Shown one piece after another: positions 37,045-45,518 of a stretch of DNA of 64,000 bases. The notes beneath the pieces are model-generated. The model was not told the DNA's origin, did no database searches, and worked only from the letters and a program-made list of their open reading frames with translations. The translations under genes were made by a program, and so were the position numbers. The stretch comes from Hathewaya limosa (lineage in GTDB: Bacteria > Bacillota > Clostridia > Clostridiales > Clostridiaceae): the NCBI RefSeq assembly GCF_030815255.1, contig NZ_JAUSWN010000015.1, positions 1 to 64,000 on the forward strand, written 5' to 3'. Numbering within the stretch: the stretch's first letter is position 1; each line of letters starts with the position of its first letter.

Positions 37045-38376
37045 GTGAAAAAGTTAAAATTGGGATTTGTAAATTTAGGATGCGATAAAAATAGGATAGA
37101 TGGAGAGATTGCACTAGCTAATTTAAGTAAAAATTATGTTTTAGAATCAAATGCAGAGAATGCGGATATTATTATAGTAAATACTTGTGGATTTATTGAA
37201 GCTTCAAAGCAAGAATCTATAAATACTATATTAGAAATGGCAAAATATAAAGAAAAAAATTGTAAAGTATTACTTGCAACAGGATGTTTAACTCAAAGAT
37301 ATGGAGATGAAATTTTAAATTTAATGCCGGAGTTAGATGGTATCTTAGGAGTGAATGACTATAATAAATTACAAGAACTAATAGAGAAGGCTTTAAATAA
37401 GGAAAAGGTAAGTTATTGTAACTATAGTGATTCTAATATTAATGAAGGAGAAAGAATAGTAACAACAGATAAAGGAACAGCTTATATAAGGATTTCTGAA
37501 GGGTGTGATAATGCCTGTGCTTACTGTGCTATTCCTAAAATTAGAGGAAGATACAGAAGTAGAACTATGGAAAATATTCTAAAAGAAGCGGAAACATTAG
37601 TATCTCAAGGTGTTAAAGAACTTATTTTAGTAGCACAAGATACTACAAGATATGGAGTTGATATATACAAGGAGAAGAAACTTCCTGAGCTTTTGAGAGT
37701 ATTATCTGAAATTAATGGTATAGAATGGATTAGAGTATTATATTGTTATGCTGAAGAAATGACAGATGAGATTATAGACGAGATGGCAAATAATAAAAAA
37801 GTTTGTAAATATTTAGATATACCGATTCAGCATATATCAGATAATGTTTTGAAGAATATGAGAAGAAAAGGTAGAAAAAGAATCATATTAGAAAATATAA
37901 ATAAAGTAAGAGAAAAAATTAAAGGTGTAGTTTTAAGAACATCATTAATTGTTGGATTCCCAGGAGAGAGTGAAGAGGATTTTAATGAACTTAAAGAGTT
38001 TTGTAAAGAAATAAAGTTTGAGAAACTAGGAGTATTTAAATATTCTAGAGAAGAAGAAACTGCAGCATATGAAATGGAAAATCAAATTAGTGAAGAAATT
38101 AAAGAAATCAGAGAATCTGAAATAATGTTACTACAACAAGATATTTCTAAAAAAATTAATGAAAATAAGATGGAAAAAGTATATAATGTAATAGTAGAAA
38201 GCTTTGATGGACTTTTATATCATGGAAGAACTTATGAAATGGCTCCTGAAATTGATGGAGAAGTACTTTTTACATCAGAAAAAGAATTAAATCTTGGAGA
38301 ATTTGTGAAAGTTAAAATTACAGAAAGCTTAGAATATGATTTAATAGGAGTTGTATGCGATGAATCTAGCAAATAA
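37045..38376 (+). CDS. rimO: Ribosomal protein S12 (aspartate) methylthiotransferase RimO
   Basis: RimO is a radical SAM enzyme adding a methylthio group to S12 Asp. The 443-residue protein has the UPF0004 domain (FVNLGCDKNRIDGE, NTCGFIEASKQES, ATGCLTQRYG), the radical SAM CxxxCxxC in EGCDNACAYCAIPKIRGRYR, and a C-terminal TRAM domain. I chose GTG 37045 because TAGGAGG lies 7 nt before it; a longer form from ATG 37018 would put that SD inside the coding region. Confidence 0.94.
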   Translation: MKKLKLGFVNLGCDKNRIDGEIALANLSKNYVLESNAENADIIIVNTCGFIEASKQESINTILEMAKYKEKNCKVLLATGCLTQRYGDEILNLMPELDGILGVNDYNKLQELIEKALNKEKVSYCNYSDSNINEGERIVTTDKGTAYIRISEGCDNACAYCAIPKIRGRYRSRTMENILKEAETLVSQGVKELILVAQDTTRYGVDIYKEKKLPELLRVLSEINGIEWIRVLYCYAEEMTDEIIDEMANNKKVCKYLDIPIQHISDNVLKNMRRKGRKRIILENINKVREKIKGVVLRTSLIVGFPGESEEDFNELKEFCKEIKFEKLGVFKYSREEETAAYEMENQISEEIKEIRESEIMLLQQDISKKINENKMEKVYNVIVESFDGLLYHGRTYEMAPEIDGEVLFTSEKELNLGEFVKVKITESLEYDLIGVVCDESSK

Positions 38377-38905
38377 ACTTACTGTTCTTAGAATTTTTTT
38401 GGTTCCAGTATTTTTGATTTTTATTGCTATAAAGGGAATACCCTATGGTACTATAATTGCTACGTGCATATTTATAATAGCTTCTTTAACAGATAAGTTA
38501 GATGGGTATATTGCAAGAAGTAGAAATCAAATTACTAACTTTGGAAAGTTTATGGATCCATTAGCCGACAAACTTTTAGTTACTACAGCTTTAATATCTT
38601 TAGTGGAATTACAAGTAATTCATTCATATGTGGCAGTAATAATTATAGCAAGAGAATTTGCAGTATCTGGACTTAGAACTATTGCAGCATCTGAAGGTAT
38701 TGTTATAGCAGCTAGTTGGTGGGGAAAATTAAAAACAGTAATTCAAATAATAGCTATAATTTTAGCGTTATTAAATTTAACCTATGGAGTTACATATTTA
38801 GAAAGTTTAACACGAATATTTATGTTTGCAGCAGTAGTAATAACTATTGTATCAGGAGTAGATTATTTTAGAAAAAATCTTCACATTATAAAAACTAACA
38901 AATAA
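38360..38905 (+). CDS. pgsA: CDP-diacylglycerol-glycerol-3-phosphate 3-phosphatidyltransferase
   Basis: PgsA makes phosphatidylglycerophosphate, using the CDP-diacylglycerol supplied by CdsA. The 181-residue membrane protein carries the CDP-alcohol phosphotransferase signature: DKLDGYIAR then GKFMDPLADKLL, with all metal-binding Asp residues. ATG 38360 follows TAGGAG and overlaps the end of rimO by 17 nt. Confidence 0.95.
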   Translation: MNLANKLTVLRIFLVPVFLIFIAIKGIPYGTIIATCIFIIASLTDKLDGYIARSRNQITNFGKFMDPLADKLLVTTALISLVELQVIHSYVAVIIIAREFAVSGLRTIAASEGIVIAASWWGKLKTVIQIIAIILALLNLTYGVTYLESLTRIFMFAAVVITIVSGVDYFRKNLHIIKTNK

Positions 38906-38950
38906 TTGTTTAAAAATAGATTGTTTGGTAATAATAAGTAAAAAGACTAA

Positions 38951-38985
38951 AAAAGTTCCTACTTTAAATATGTAGGGACTTTTAA
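38951..38985 (+). terminator. Rho-independent terminator after pgsA
   Basis: AAAAGTTCCTAC / GTAGGGACTTTT (12 bp with one G-U), loop 9 nt, tail TTAA. Confidence 0.8.
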
Positions 38986-38994
38986 TTATATTTA

Positions 38995-39023
38995 TTGACT
39001 ATAGTTGATAAATAATATATAAT
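38995..39023 (+). promoter_or_regulatory. recA promoter
   Basis: TTGACT (38995-39000), 17-nt spacer and consensus TATAAT (39018-39023). Confidence 0.85.
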
Positions 39024-39032
39024 ATAATTATT

Positions 39033-39044
39033 GAACAAATGTTC
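39033..39044 (+). promoter_or_regulatory. LexA (SOS) box of recA
   Basis: GAACAAATGTTC is a perfect palindrome fitting the Gram-positive LexA consensus GAAC-N4-GTTC. It begins 9 nt after the -10 element, over the expected transcription start, as a repressor site would. Confidence 0.85.
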
Positions 39045-39081
39045 GAGAAATGAGAGGATGGTGAACCCTAAAGGGAGAAAT

Positions 39082-40131
39082 ATGGAAAACGAAAAAATAA
39101 AAGCGTTAGAAGCAGCTATGTCTCAAATTGAGAAACAATTTGGTAAAGGTTCAGTAATGAAATTAGGAGAAAAGACAGAATTAAATATAGATGTTGTTTC
39201 AACAGGAAGTCTAAGTTTAGATATTGCTTTAGGAGTAGGTGGAGTACCAAGAGGTAGAATAATAGAAATATATGGACCAGAGTCATCAGGTAAAACTACT
39301 GTAGCATTACACATAGTAGCTGAAACACAAAAAAAAGGTGGAGTGGCTGCATTTATAGATGCAGAACATGCACTTGATCCTATATATGCTAGATCTTTAG
39401 GTGTAGATACAGAAAATTTAATTGTATCTCAACCAGATACAGGGGAACAAGGTTTAGAAATAGCTGAAGCCTTAGTGCGTTCAGGAGCCATTGATGTTAT
39501 AGTTGTTGATTCGGTTGCAGCTTTAGTTCCAAAGGCTGAAATTGAAGGTGAAATGGGAGATGCTCATGTAGGTCTTCAAGCAAGACTTATGTCACAAGCA
39601 TTAAGAAAACTTGCAGGAGCTATTAATAAGTCTAATTGTGTTACTATATTTATAAACCAATTAAGAGAAAAGGTTGGTATAATGTTTGGTAATCCAGAAA
39701 CTACACCTGGAGGAAGGGCATTAAAATTTTATTCATCTGTTAGAATGGATGTTAGAAAAATAGATACAATAAAACAAGGTGATGAGTTCTTAGGTAATAG
39801 AACAAGAGTTAAAATAGTTAAGAACAAGGTAGCACCTCCATTTAAACAAGCAGAATTTGATATAATGTATGGAAAAGGTATATCTAGAGAAGGTAATATA
39901 TTAGATTCAGGTGTAGATAATGGAATTGTACAAAAAAGTGGAGCATGGTTCTCTTATGGAGATATTAGATTAGGCCAAGGAAGAGAAAATTCTAAACAAT
40001 ATTTATTTGATAATCCTAAGGTAGCTTTAGAAATAGAAAATAAAATTAGAGCTAAATTTGAATTGCCACTAATGGAAGAATTAAAGGAAGTAAATAAAGT
40101 GGTTGCAAAGAAAAAAGAAGTAGACAAGTAA
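39082..40131 (+). CDS. recA: Recombinase RecA
   Basis: RecA forms filaments on single-stranded DNA, drives strand exchange and triggers LexA cleavage. The 349-residue protein is standard: Walker A GPESSGKT (about 65-72), VVDSVAALVPKAEIEGEMGD, QALRKLAGAINKSN, FINQLREKVGIMFGNPETTPGG (only the start is needed), and a Lys/Glu-rich tail. ATG 39082 follows AGGGAG; possible upstream starts would overlap the LexA box region and extend an unrelated N-terminus. Confidence 0.98.
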   Translation: MENEKIKALEAAMSQIEKQFGKGSVMKLGEKTELNIDVVSTGSLSLDIALGVGGVPRGRIIEIYGPESSGKTTVALHIVAETQKKGGVAAFIDAEHALDPIYARSLGVDTENLIVSQPDTGEQGLEIAEALVRSGAIDVIVVDSVAALVPKAEIEGEMGDAHVGLQARLMSQALRKLAGAINKSNCVTIFINQLREKVGIMFGNPETTPGGRALKFYSSVRMDVRKIDTIKQGDEFLGNRTRVKIVKNKVAPPFKQAEFDIMYGKGISREGNILDSGVDNGIVQKSGAWFSYGDIRLGQGRENSKQYLFDNPKVALEIENKIRAKFELPLMEELKEVNKVVAKKKEVDK

Positions 40132-40138
40132 ATTTTAT

Positions 40139-40182
40139 AAAATGCTATACATCTAATAATAGATGTATAGCATTTTTTTTAT
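40139..40182 (+). terminator. Strong Rho-independent terminator of recA
   Basis: A perfect 17-bp stem starting AAAATGCTATACATCTA (40139-40155) with loop ATAA and complementary arm 40160-40176, ending in eight T residues. It isolates recA from plc. Confidence 0.95.
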
Positions 40183-40235
40183 AAAAAAATAAAGTTTTAA
40201 AAAGTTTAACCTTAGGTGAAGAATAAGTTAATTTT

Positions 40236-40263
40236 TTGTTAAGCATCATAACTTAAATATAAA
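40236..40263 (+). promoter_or_regulatory. Probable plc promoter
   Basis: TTGTTA (40236-40241), 16-nt spacer, TATAAA (40258-40263). A TTAAG...CTTAA inverted repeat (40239-40243, 40252-40256) overlaps the spacer and might be an operator. A/T tracts surround it; I could not establish the helical phasing seen upstream of C. perfringens plc. Confidence 0.45.
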
Positions 40264-40356
40264 TTATAATTTAATTAATAAAAATATTAAAAAATAGTTG
40301 TATTTTTTTTGAAAAAGGAATATACTACATATAAAGGTAATAAGGAGGGTAATACT

Positions 40357-41553
40357 ATGAATAAAAATATTTTAAAAAATTTAGGGTATGTTTTAATAAC
40401 AGGATTAATATGCATAAGTTCCACAAGCAAGGTATATGCATGGGATGGAAAAAAAGATGGAACAGGGACTCATTCTGTAATAGTTACACAAGCTGTTGAA
40501 ATGTTAGAAAAGGATTTCAGTGATAAGGAACCAGAGGTTATAAAACAAAATTTTAAAGTTCTTAAAAATAATTTACACAAATTTCAATTAGGCTCTACTT
40601 ATCCAGATTATGATCCAAATGCTTATAAGTTATATCAAGATCATTTTTGGGATCCTGATACTAATCATAATTTTTCTAAAGATAATAAATGGTATCTTGC
40701 ATATGCAGTTCCAGAAACAGCGGAATCACAAGTTAGAAAATTTACAGCAATAGCTAAAAATGAGTGGGCTAAGGGTGATTATGAAAAAGCAACATGGTAT
40801 TTAGGACAAGCTATGCATTATTTTGGAGATTTAAATACACCATATCATGCAGCGAATGTAACGGCTGCAGATAGTCCAGGACATGTAAAATATGAAACTT
40901 ATGTAGAGCAAAGAAAAGATAATTATAAATTGTATTCAACAGGATATAAAACTAATGAAACATTTTATTCTGATATATTAATTAATGATGATTTTGATGA
41001 TTGGTCAAAACAGTATTCAACTTATTGGGCAAAACAAGCCAAAAGTTTATATTATACACACTCAACAATGAATCACAATTGGAATGACTGGGAATATTCA
41101 GCTATACATGCTGTAGGAAATGCTCAAAAAGGTACAGCAGGATATATATATAGATTTCTTTATGATATATCAAAAAACCTATTGCCATATAAAAATCATG
41201 AAACTAATGAGTTAATGGTAGTTATAAAAACTGCTAATGAACAAAATGCGGGTACTGATAATTATATTTCTTTTGGTATTGAAACAAAAGATGGTAAACA
41301 ACATGAATGGAAGTTAGATAATCCAGGAAATGATTTTGAAAAAAATCAAGAAGATACTTATATATTAAAATTTAAAGATAATAAAATTAAATATAATGAA
41401 ATATCAAAAATGTGGATAAAGAAATCAAAACTTGCATCTATAGAAGATGAGTGGAAACCAGAATATGTTAAGGTAATAATAGATGGAAATATACAGTGTG
41501 AAAAAAATATTAATGAATGGATCAAAGGAAATACTACACATTATATAAAATAG
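40357..41553 (+). CDS. plc: Secreted zinc phospholipase C (alpha-toxin family)
   Basis: This enzyme hydrolyses phosphatidylcholine and sphingomyelin of host membranes. The 398-residue precursor has a signal peptide (1-28, cut after VYA) giving a 370-residue mature chain, the same length as C. perfringens alpha-toxin. All zinc ligands are visible in mature numbering: Trp1, His11, Asp56, His68, His126, Asp130, His136, His148 and Glu152. The C-terminal PLAT/C2-like membrane-binding domain (about 250-370) has AGTDNYISFG and DNPGNDF. Positions 331 and 334 are Leu and Ile rather than Tyr and Phe. Start ATG 40357 follows AAGGAGGG; earlier in-frame starts lack an SD. It matches the novyi/haemolyticum-type phospholipases best, by recognition only. 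Confidence 0.95.
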   Translation: MNKNILKNLGYVLITGLICISSTSKVYAWDGKKDGTGTHSVIVTQAVEMLEKDFSDKEPEVIKQNFKVLKNNLHKFQLGSTYPDYDPNAYKLYQDHFWDPDTNHNFSKDNKWYLAYAVPETAESQVRKFTAIAKNEWAKGDYEKATWYLGQAMHYFGDLNTPYHAANVTAADSPGHVKYETYVEQRKDNYKLYSTGYKTNETFYSDILINDDFDDWSKQYSTYWAKQAKSLYYTHSTMNHNWNDWEYSAIHAVGNAQKGTAGYIYRFLYDISKNLLPYKNHETNELMVVIKTANEQNAGTDNYISFGIETKDGKQHEWKLDNPGNDFEKNQEDTYILKFKDNKIKYNEISKMWIKKSKLASIEDEWKPEYVKVIIDGNIQCEKNINEWIKGNTTHYIK

Positions 41554-41578
41554 ATATAAATAAAAAAATATAGTTAAA

Positions 41579-41622
41579 AAATACAAATAAAAGTTATAAT
41601 ATAATTTTTATTTGTATTTTTA
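41579..41622 (+). terminator. Rho-independent terminator of plc
   Basis: ATACAAATAAAA (41581-41592) pairs with TTTTATTTGTAT (41606-41617), followed by TTTTATTTT. Confidence 0.8.
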
Positions 41623-42050
41623 TTTTCTAATTTCATAGAATTAATAAATTTTTAAAAATTAAATCACTTATTGTAAAAAATATTGAAATATTAATTATAT
41701 AGTATTAATCAAGCAACAGATTTTATATCTTATTTAAGACTAAATTAATAATAAGATAATGTTTAAGATATTATTATAGAAAACAGTTATAATTGCGTTT
41801 AGAAAATTTAAAATAGTTAATAATAAAGAATGTAGTTTATAACAAAAATTAAAGAAAAATAGCTTAAATTTGATATAAGAAAAGAAAAAAGGGGATATTT
41901 CTAATTGCTTGACACAATTTAAAAAGTAATATACAATAAATACAAATGCTGGTTTAGTATATTCAATTTGCTGCCAATTTTTTAAATATAACACCTTTTC
42001 TAGCTTTTAAAGTTAATTGCTATTATATGGACAAAAAGGAGGTGTTGTTT
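41623..42050 (+). promoter_or_regulatory. plc-rny intergenic region with rny promoter
   Basis: This 430-nt AT-rich stretch holds no credible gene; a minus-strand ORF in it is compositional noise. A near-consensus promoter TTGACA (41909-41914), 17-nt spacer, TACAAT (41932-41937) drives rny with a leader of about 105 nt. AAGGAGGTG precedes the rny ATG. Confidence 0.7.
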
Positions 42051-43607
42051 ATGGAGGGCTCAACAATTTTAATTGTTACAGTTGTGTTTGCAGTAATTGC
42101 CGTTGTGCTTTTAGGTATATTTGTTTTGATATATACTAGAAAAAATATATCTCAAGCTAATATTGCAAAAGCTGAGGAAGAAGCTAAAAGAGTAATTGAA
42201 GAAGCACAAAAAAATGCAGAGTCAATCAAAAAAGAAGCACTATTAGAAGCAAAAGAGGAAGTGCATAAACTTCGTTCAGATCTTGAAAAAGAATCAAGAG
42301 AAAGAAGAAATGAAATCCAAAGGCTAGAAAGAAGAAATATTCAAAGAGAAGAAATATTAGACAAGAAAAGTGAAGCCTTAGAAAAGAAAGAAGAAGTTCT
42401 TAATAGTAAACAACAAGAAGTAGAAGTGTTGGAGTCAGAGATAAGAAAAACTTACGATGAACAAAGAAATGAGTTAGAAAAAATATCTAACTTAACTTCT
42501 GAAGAAGCTAAAAATATCCTTTTAGATGAAGTTAAGAAAGAAATAACTCATGATTCAGCAATGATGATTAAAGAAGTAGAAACAAAAGCGAAAGAAGAGG
42601 CTGATAAAAAAGCGAGAGAAATTATCACCTGTGCTATTCAAAGATGTGCTGCAGATCATGTTGCAGAATCAACTGTAAATGTAGTACCACTTCCAAATGA
42701 CGAAATGAAGGGAAGAATTATAGGAAGAGAAGGAAGAAATATTAGGACTCTGGAAACCTTAACAGGTATAGATCTAATAATAGATGATACCCCAGAAGCA
42801 GTAATAATTTCTGGATTTGATCCTATAAGAAGAGAAGTTGCTAAAATTGCATTAGAAAAACTAATTATAGATGGACGTATTCATCCAGCTAGAATAGAAG
42901 AAATGGTTGAAAAAGCTAAAAAAGAAGTTGAGAATATTATAAGAGAAGAAGGAGAACAATCAACATTTGAAACAGGTGTTCATGGTCTTCATTCAGAACT
43001 TATAAGATTATTAGGAAGATTAAAATATAGAACAAGTTATGGTCAAAATGTTTTAAAACATTCTATAGAAGTATCTTACTTATGTGGTATTATGGCATCA
43101 GAGCTAGGATTAGATCCTGCTATTGCAAAAAGAGTAGGTCTTTTGCATGATATAGGAAAAGCTGTAGATCATGAAATTGAAGGTCCACACGCACTAATAG
43201 GTTCTGAAATTGCTAAGAAGTATCATGAATCACCAGTAGTAGTTAATGCTATAGGAGCTCATCATGGTGATATAGAAACTCAATCAGTAGAAGCTATATT
43301 AGTTCAAGCAGCAGATGCTATTTCTGCAGCTAGACCTGGTGCAAGAAGAGAGACTTTGGAAGCTTATATTAAACGTCTTGAAAAATTAGAAGAAATAGCT
43401 ACATCATATGATGGAGTTGATAAATGTTTTGCAATTCAGGCTGGAAGAGAAATAAGAATAATGGTAAGACCAGAGGAAATCGATGATGCTTCTGCCATAG
43501 AAATGGCTAGAAACATTATCAAGAGGATTGAAAATGAATTAGAATATCCTGGACAAATCAAGGTGAATGTTATTAGAGAAACAAGAGCAATAGAATATGC
43601 AAAATAA
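42051..43607 (+). CDS. rny: Ribonuclease Y
   Basis: RNase Y is the membrane-anchored endoribonuclease that starts mRNA decay in Firmicutes. The 518-residue protein has an N-terminal membrane helix (about 5-27), a long coiled coil (about 35-190), a KH domain (KGRIIGREGRNIRTLETLTG) and an HD domain (HDIGKA, His366 region; AHHGDIE). Start ATG 42051 is behind AAGGAGGTG. In many clostridia rny follows recA directly; here plc lies between. Confidence 0.96.
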   Translation: MEGSTILIVTVVFAVIAVVLLGIFVLIYTRKNISQANIAKAEEEAKRVIEEAQKNAESIKKEALLEAKEEVHKLRSDLEKESRERRNEIQRLERRNIQREEILDKKSEALEKKEEVLNSKQQEVEVLESEIRKTYDEQRNELEKISNLTSEEAKNILLDEVKKEITHDSAMMIKEVETKAKEEADKKAREIITCAIQRCAADHVAESTVNVVPLPNDEMKGRIIGREGRNIRTLETLTGIDLIIDDTPEAVIISGFDPIRREVAKIALEKLIIDGRIHPARIEEMVEKAKKEVENIIREEGEQSTFETGVHGLHSELIRLLGRLKYRTSYGQNVLKHSIEVSYLCGIMASELGLDPAIAKRVGLLHDIGKAVDHEIEGPHALIGSEIAKKYHESPVVVNAIGAHHGDIETQSVEAILVQAADAISAARPGARRETLEAYIKRLEKLEEIATSYDGVDKCFAIQAGREIRIMVRPEEIDDASAIEMARNIIKRIENELEYPGQIKVNVIRETRAIEYAK

Positions 43608-43637
43608 TTTAAAATTGTGAATAAATTTTGAAGTTTT

Positions 43638-43687
43638 AAAAAATCCTTTTAAATACGAGTTAAAAAGACTTATATTTAAAGGATTTT
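43638..43687 (+). terminator. Rho-independent terminator of rny
   Basis: AAAAATCCTTTTAAATA pairs with TATTTAAAGGATTTTT, with one bulged T and a loop of about 18 nt; the T-run closes the 3' arm. Confidence 0.8.
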
Positions 43688-43703
43688 TTTGTTATTTGTA
43701 GAA

Positions 43704-43740
43704 GTATATAAAAGTATATACTAATGTATATTTTATATAC
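43704..43740 (+). repeat. Inverted repeat upstream of spoVS
   Basis: GTATATAAAA (43704-43713) and TTTTATATAC (43731-43740) are exact inverted copies 17 nt apart, ending 21 nt before the spoVS start. They may be an operator or leader hairpin; no known site was recognised. Confidence 0.45.
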
Positions 43741-43761
43741 AATATTATCAGGAGGTATACT

Positions 43762-44022
43762 ATGGAAGTATTAAAAGTTTCAGCAAAATCAAATCCTAAT
43801 TCTGTAGCAGGTGCTTTAGCAGGAGTTGTAAGGGAAAATAAAATTGCAGAAATACAAGCTATAGGGGCAGGAGCAATTAATCAAGCAGTTAAAGCTATAG
43901 CTATTGCAAGAGGTTTTGTAGCACCAAGTGGAATGGATCTAGTTTGTGTACCTGCGTTTACTGACATCGAGATTAATGGCGAAGAAAGAACTGCTATTAA
44001 ATTTATAGTGCAAGCTAAATAG
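43762..44022 (+). CDS. spoVS: Stage V sporulation protein S
   Basis: SpoVS is a small Alba-fold protein needed for normal sporulation progression. The 86-residue sequence MEVLKVSAKSNPNSVAGALA... with IGAGAINQAVKAIAIARGFV and DIEINGEERTAIKFIV is nearly invariant in spore formers. It has its own SD (AGGAGG) and terminator and follows rny, as in Bacillus and Clostridium. Confidence 0.97.
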   Translation: MEVLKVSAKSNPNSVAGALAGVVRENKIAEIQAIGAGAINQAVKAIAIARGFVAPSGMDLVCVPAFTDIEINGEERTAIKFIVQAK

Positions 44023-44033
44023 AAAAAGCTACT

Positions 44034-44067
44034 AAAAAACATGAAGAAAATTCTTCATGTTTTTTTG
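44034..44067 (+). terminator. Rho-independent terminator of spoVS
   Basis: A perfect 15-bp stem AAAAAACATGAAGAA / TTCTTCATGTTTTTT with a 2-nt central AA, continuing into T residues. Confidence 0.92.
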
Positions 44068-44136
44068 ATTTTAGTGTAATATATAGTGTATTATATATTT
44101 TAGGTTTAAAAAGTTTAATGAATAGGTGATTATAGT

Positions 44137-44847
44137 ATGGAAGAAAGATTACAAAAGTATATGGCTTCTTGTGGAGTTGCATCACGAAGAAAATGTGAAG
44201 AATTTATTATAGAAGGAAAAGTAAAAGTAAATGGTAAAGTAGTAAATACTTTAGGTGAAAAAGTAAATGGAGAAAAGGATGTAGTAGAATTTCAAGGGAA
44301 AAGAATTTTTAGAGAAGAAAAAAAAGTATATATAGCTTTAAATAAACCTATTAAGTATGTTACTACAGTAAAAGATGAAAAAGATAGAAAAACAGTTTTA
44401 GATTTAATAAATGTAGAGGAAAGAATTTATCCCATAGGAAGATTAGATTTTATGACTTCAGGATTATTACTTCTTACCAATGATGGAGAGGTTTTTAATA
44501 AAATAATTCATCCTAGAACAGAAAAAAATAAAACATATGTAGCAAAAATAAAAGGAGTTCCTAGTAAAAGAGAAATAGAGCATTTTAAAAATGGAGTAGA
44601 TATAGGTGGATATATAACCGCTAAAAGTGAATTTAAAATCATAAAATCGGAACATACACATGCTATAGTAGAAATAAAAATACATGAAGGCAAAAACAGA
44701 CAAATAAGAAAAATGTGTGATAAAATAAATCACCCTGTGGTAGAGTTAAAACGTATTTCAATAGGTAAAATTAAATTAGGAAATTTGAAAGAAGGTACTT
44801 GGAGGTATCTAGAAAAAAATGAAATTGATTATTTAAAAAGTTTATAG
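44137..44847 (+). CDS. rluB: 23S rRNA pseudouridine synthase, RluB/RsuA family
   Basis: The enzyme makes a pseudouridine in large-subunit rRNA. The 236-residue protein has an N-terminal S4 RNA-binding domain (EERLQKYMASCGVASRRKCE), LNKPIKYVTTVKDE, the catalytic motif YPIGRLDFMTSGLLLLTNDG with Asp104, and HEGKNRQIRKMCDKI. The RluB subtype (over RluE/F or RsuA) is the usual Firmicute assignment and is inferred. It is 15 nt from mnmM. Confidence 0.88.
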   Translation: MEERLQKYMASCGVASRRKCEEFIIEGKVKVNGKVVNTLGEKVNGEKDVVEFQGKRIFREEKKVYIALNKPIKYVTTVKDEKDRKTVLDLINVEERIYPIGRLDFMTSGLLLLTNDGEVFNKIIHPRTEKNKTYVAKIKGVPSKREIEHFKNGVDIGGYITAKSEFKIIKSEHTHAIVEIKIHEGKNRQIRKMCDKINHPVVELKRISIGKIKLGNLKEGTWRYLEKNEIDYLKSL

Positions 44848-44862
44848 CAAAGGGGATAAATT

Positions 44863-45408
44863 ATGTTTAAATATGCAAAAGATATAAGTTTGCTTGCTCA
44901 AGATATTATAAAAAAATATGTAGGTGAATTTAATGTGGCAGTAGATTGTACTTTAGGAAATGGACATGATACAGATTTCCTATCAGAAAATTTTGATAGA
45001 GTATATGCCTTTGATATTCAAAAAGAAGCTATTGAAAATTATAAAAATAAAAATGTTAAAAACGTATGCTTAATAAATACATCTCATGAAAATTTAAAAG
45101 AAAACATAAAAGAAAAAGAAATAGATTGCTTTATGTATAATTTAGGATTTTTGCCAGGAGGAAATAAAGATATTACTACTTTGCCAGAGAGTAGTTTTAA
45201 TAGTTTAAAAGAAGCTATTACTCTACTAAAATCAGGAGGAATTATAACGCTTTGTTTATACATTGGACATGAACAAGGTAAAAAGGAACAACAAGTATTA
45301 GTTCCGTATTTAGAGTCATTGGATAAATCTTTATACGCAGTTGTAATGCATGATTTTATAAATAGAAGTGATTTTGCACCGAAGCTATTGGTAATAGAAA
45401 AAAAGTAA
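44863..45408 (+). CDS. mnmM: Class I SAM methyltransferase, MnmM/YtqB family
   Basis: The 181-residue methyltransferase has motif I VDCTLGNGHDTDFL, motif II AFDIQKEAI, and the family's YNLGFLPGGNKDITT and ILCLYIGHEQGK-like TLCLYIGHEQGKKEQ. The YtqB family has been identified as the enzyme that methylates nm5s2U34 to mnm5s2U34 in Gram-positive tRNAs (MnmM); older names call it rRNA methylase. It forms a unit with rluB, a pairing of RNA-modifying genes. Confidence 0.85.
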   Translation: MFKYAKDISLLAQDIIKKYVGEFNVAVDCTLGNGHDTDFLSENFDRVYAFDIQKEAIENYKNKNVKNVCLINTSHENLKENIKEKEIDCFMYNLGFLPGGNKDITTLPESSFNSLKEAITLLKSGGIITLCLYIGHEQGKKEQQVLVPYLESLDKSLYAVVMHDFINRSDFAPKLLVIEKK

Positions 45409-45421
45409 TATGAATTTTATA

Positions 45422-45487
45422 TTGATAACAAATGCAATTAATGTTAAAATGAAATTAATATTTCGTAAATTTTAAAAATGAAATATT
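45422..45487 (+). promoter_or_regulatory. Promoter and inverted repeat upstream of the RpiR regulator
   Basis: TTGATA (45422-45427), 17-nt spacer and TAAAAT (45445-45450) form a promoter. Just downstream, AATATTTC (45457-45464) and GAAATATT (45480-45487) are exact inverted copies, placed where a self-regulating repressor could bind. Confidence 0.5.
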
Positions 45488-45518
45488 TATTGCGAAAATT
45501 TATGAAGGGGTAGTATAC

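Noticed and set aside
41740..41994. Minus-strand 84-residue ORF between plc and rny
   Set aside because: It is Phe/Leu/Ile/Asn-rich noise from AT-rich DNA, has no SD, and covers the rny promoter.
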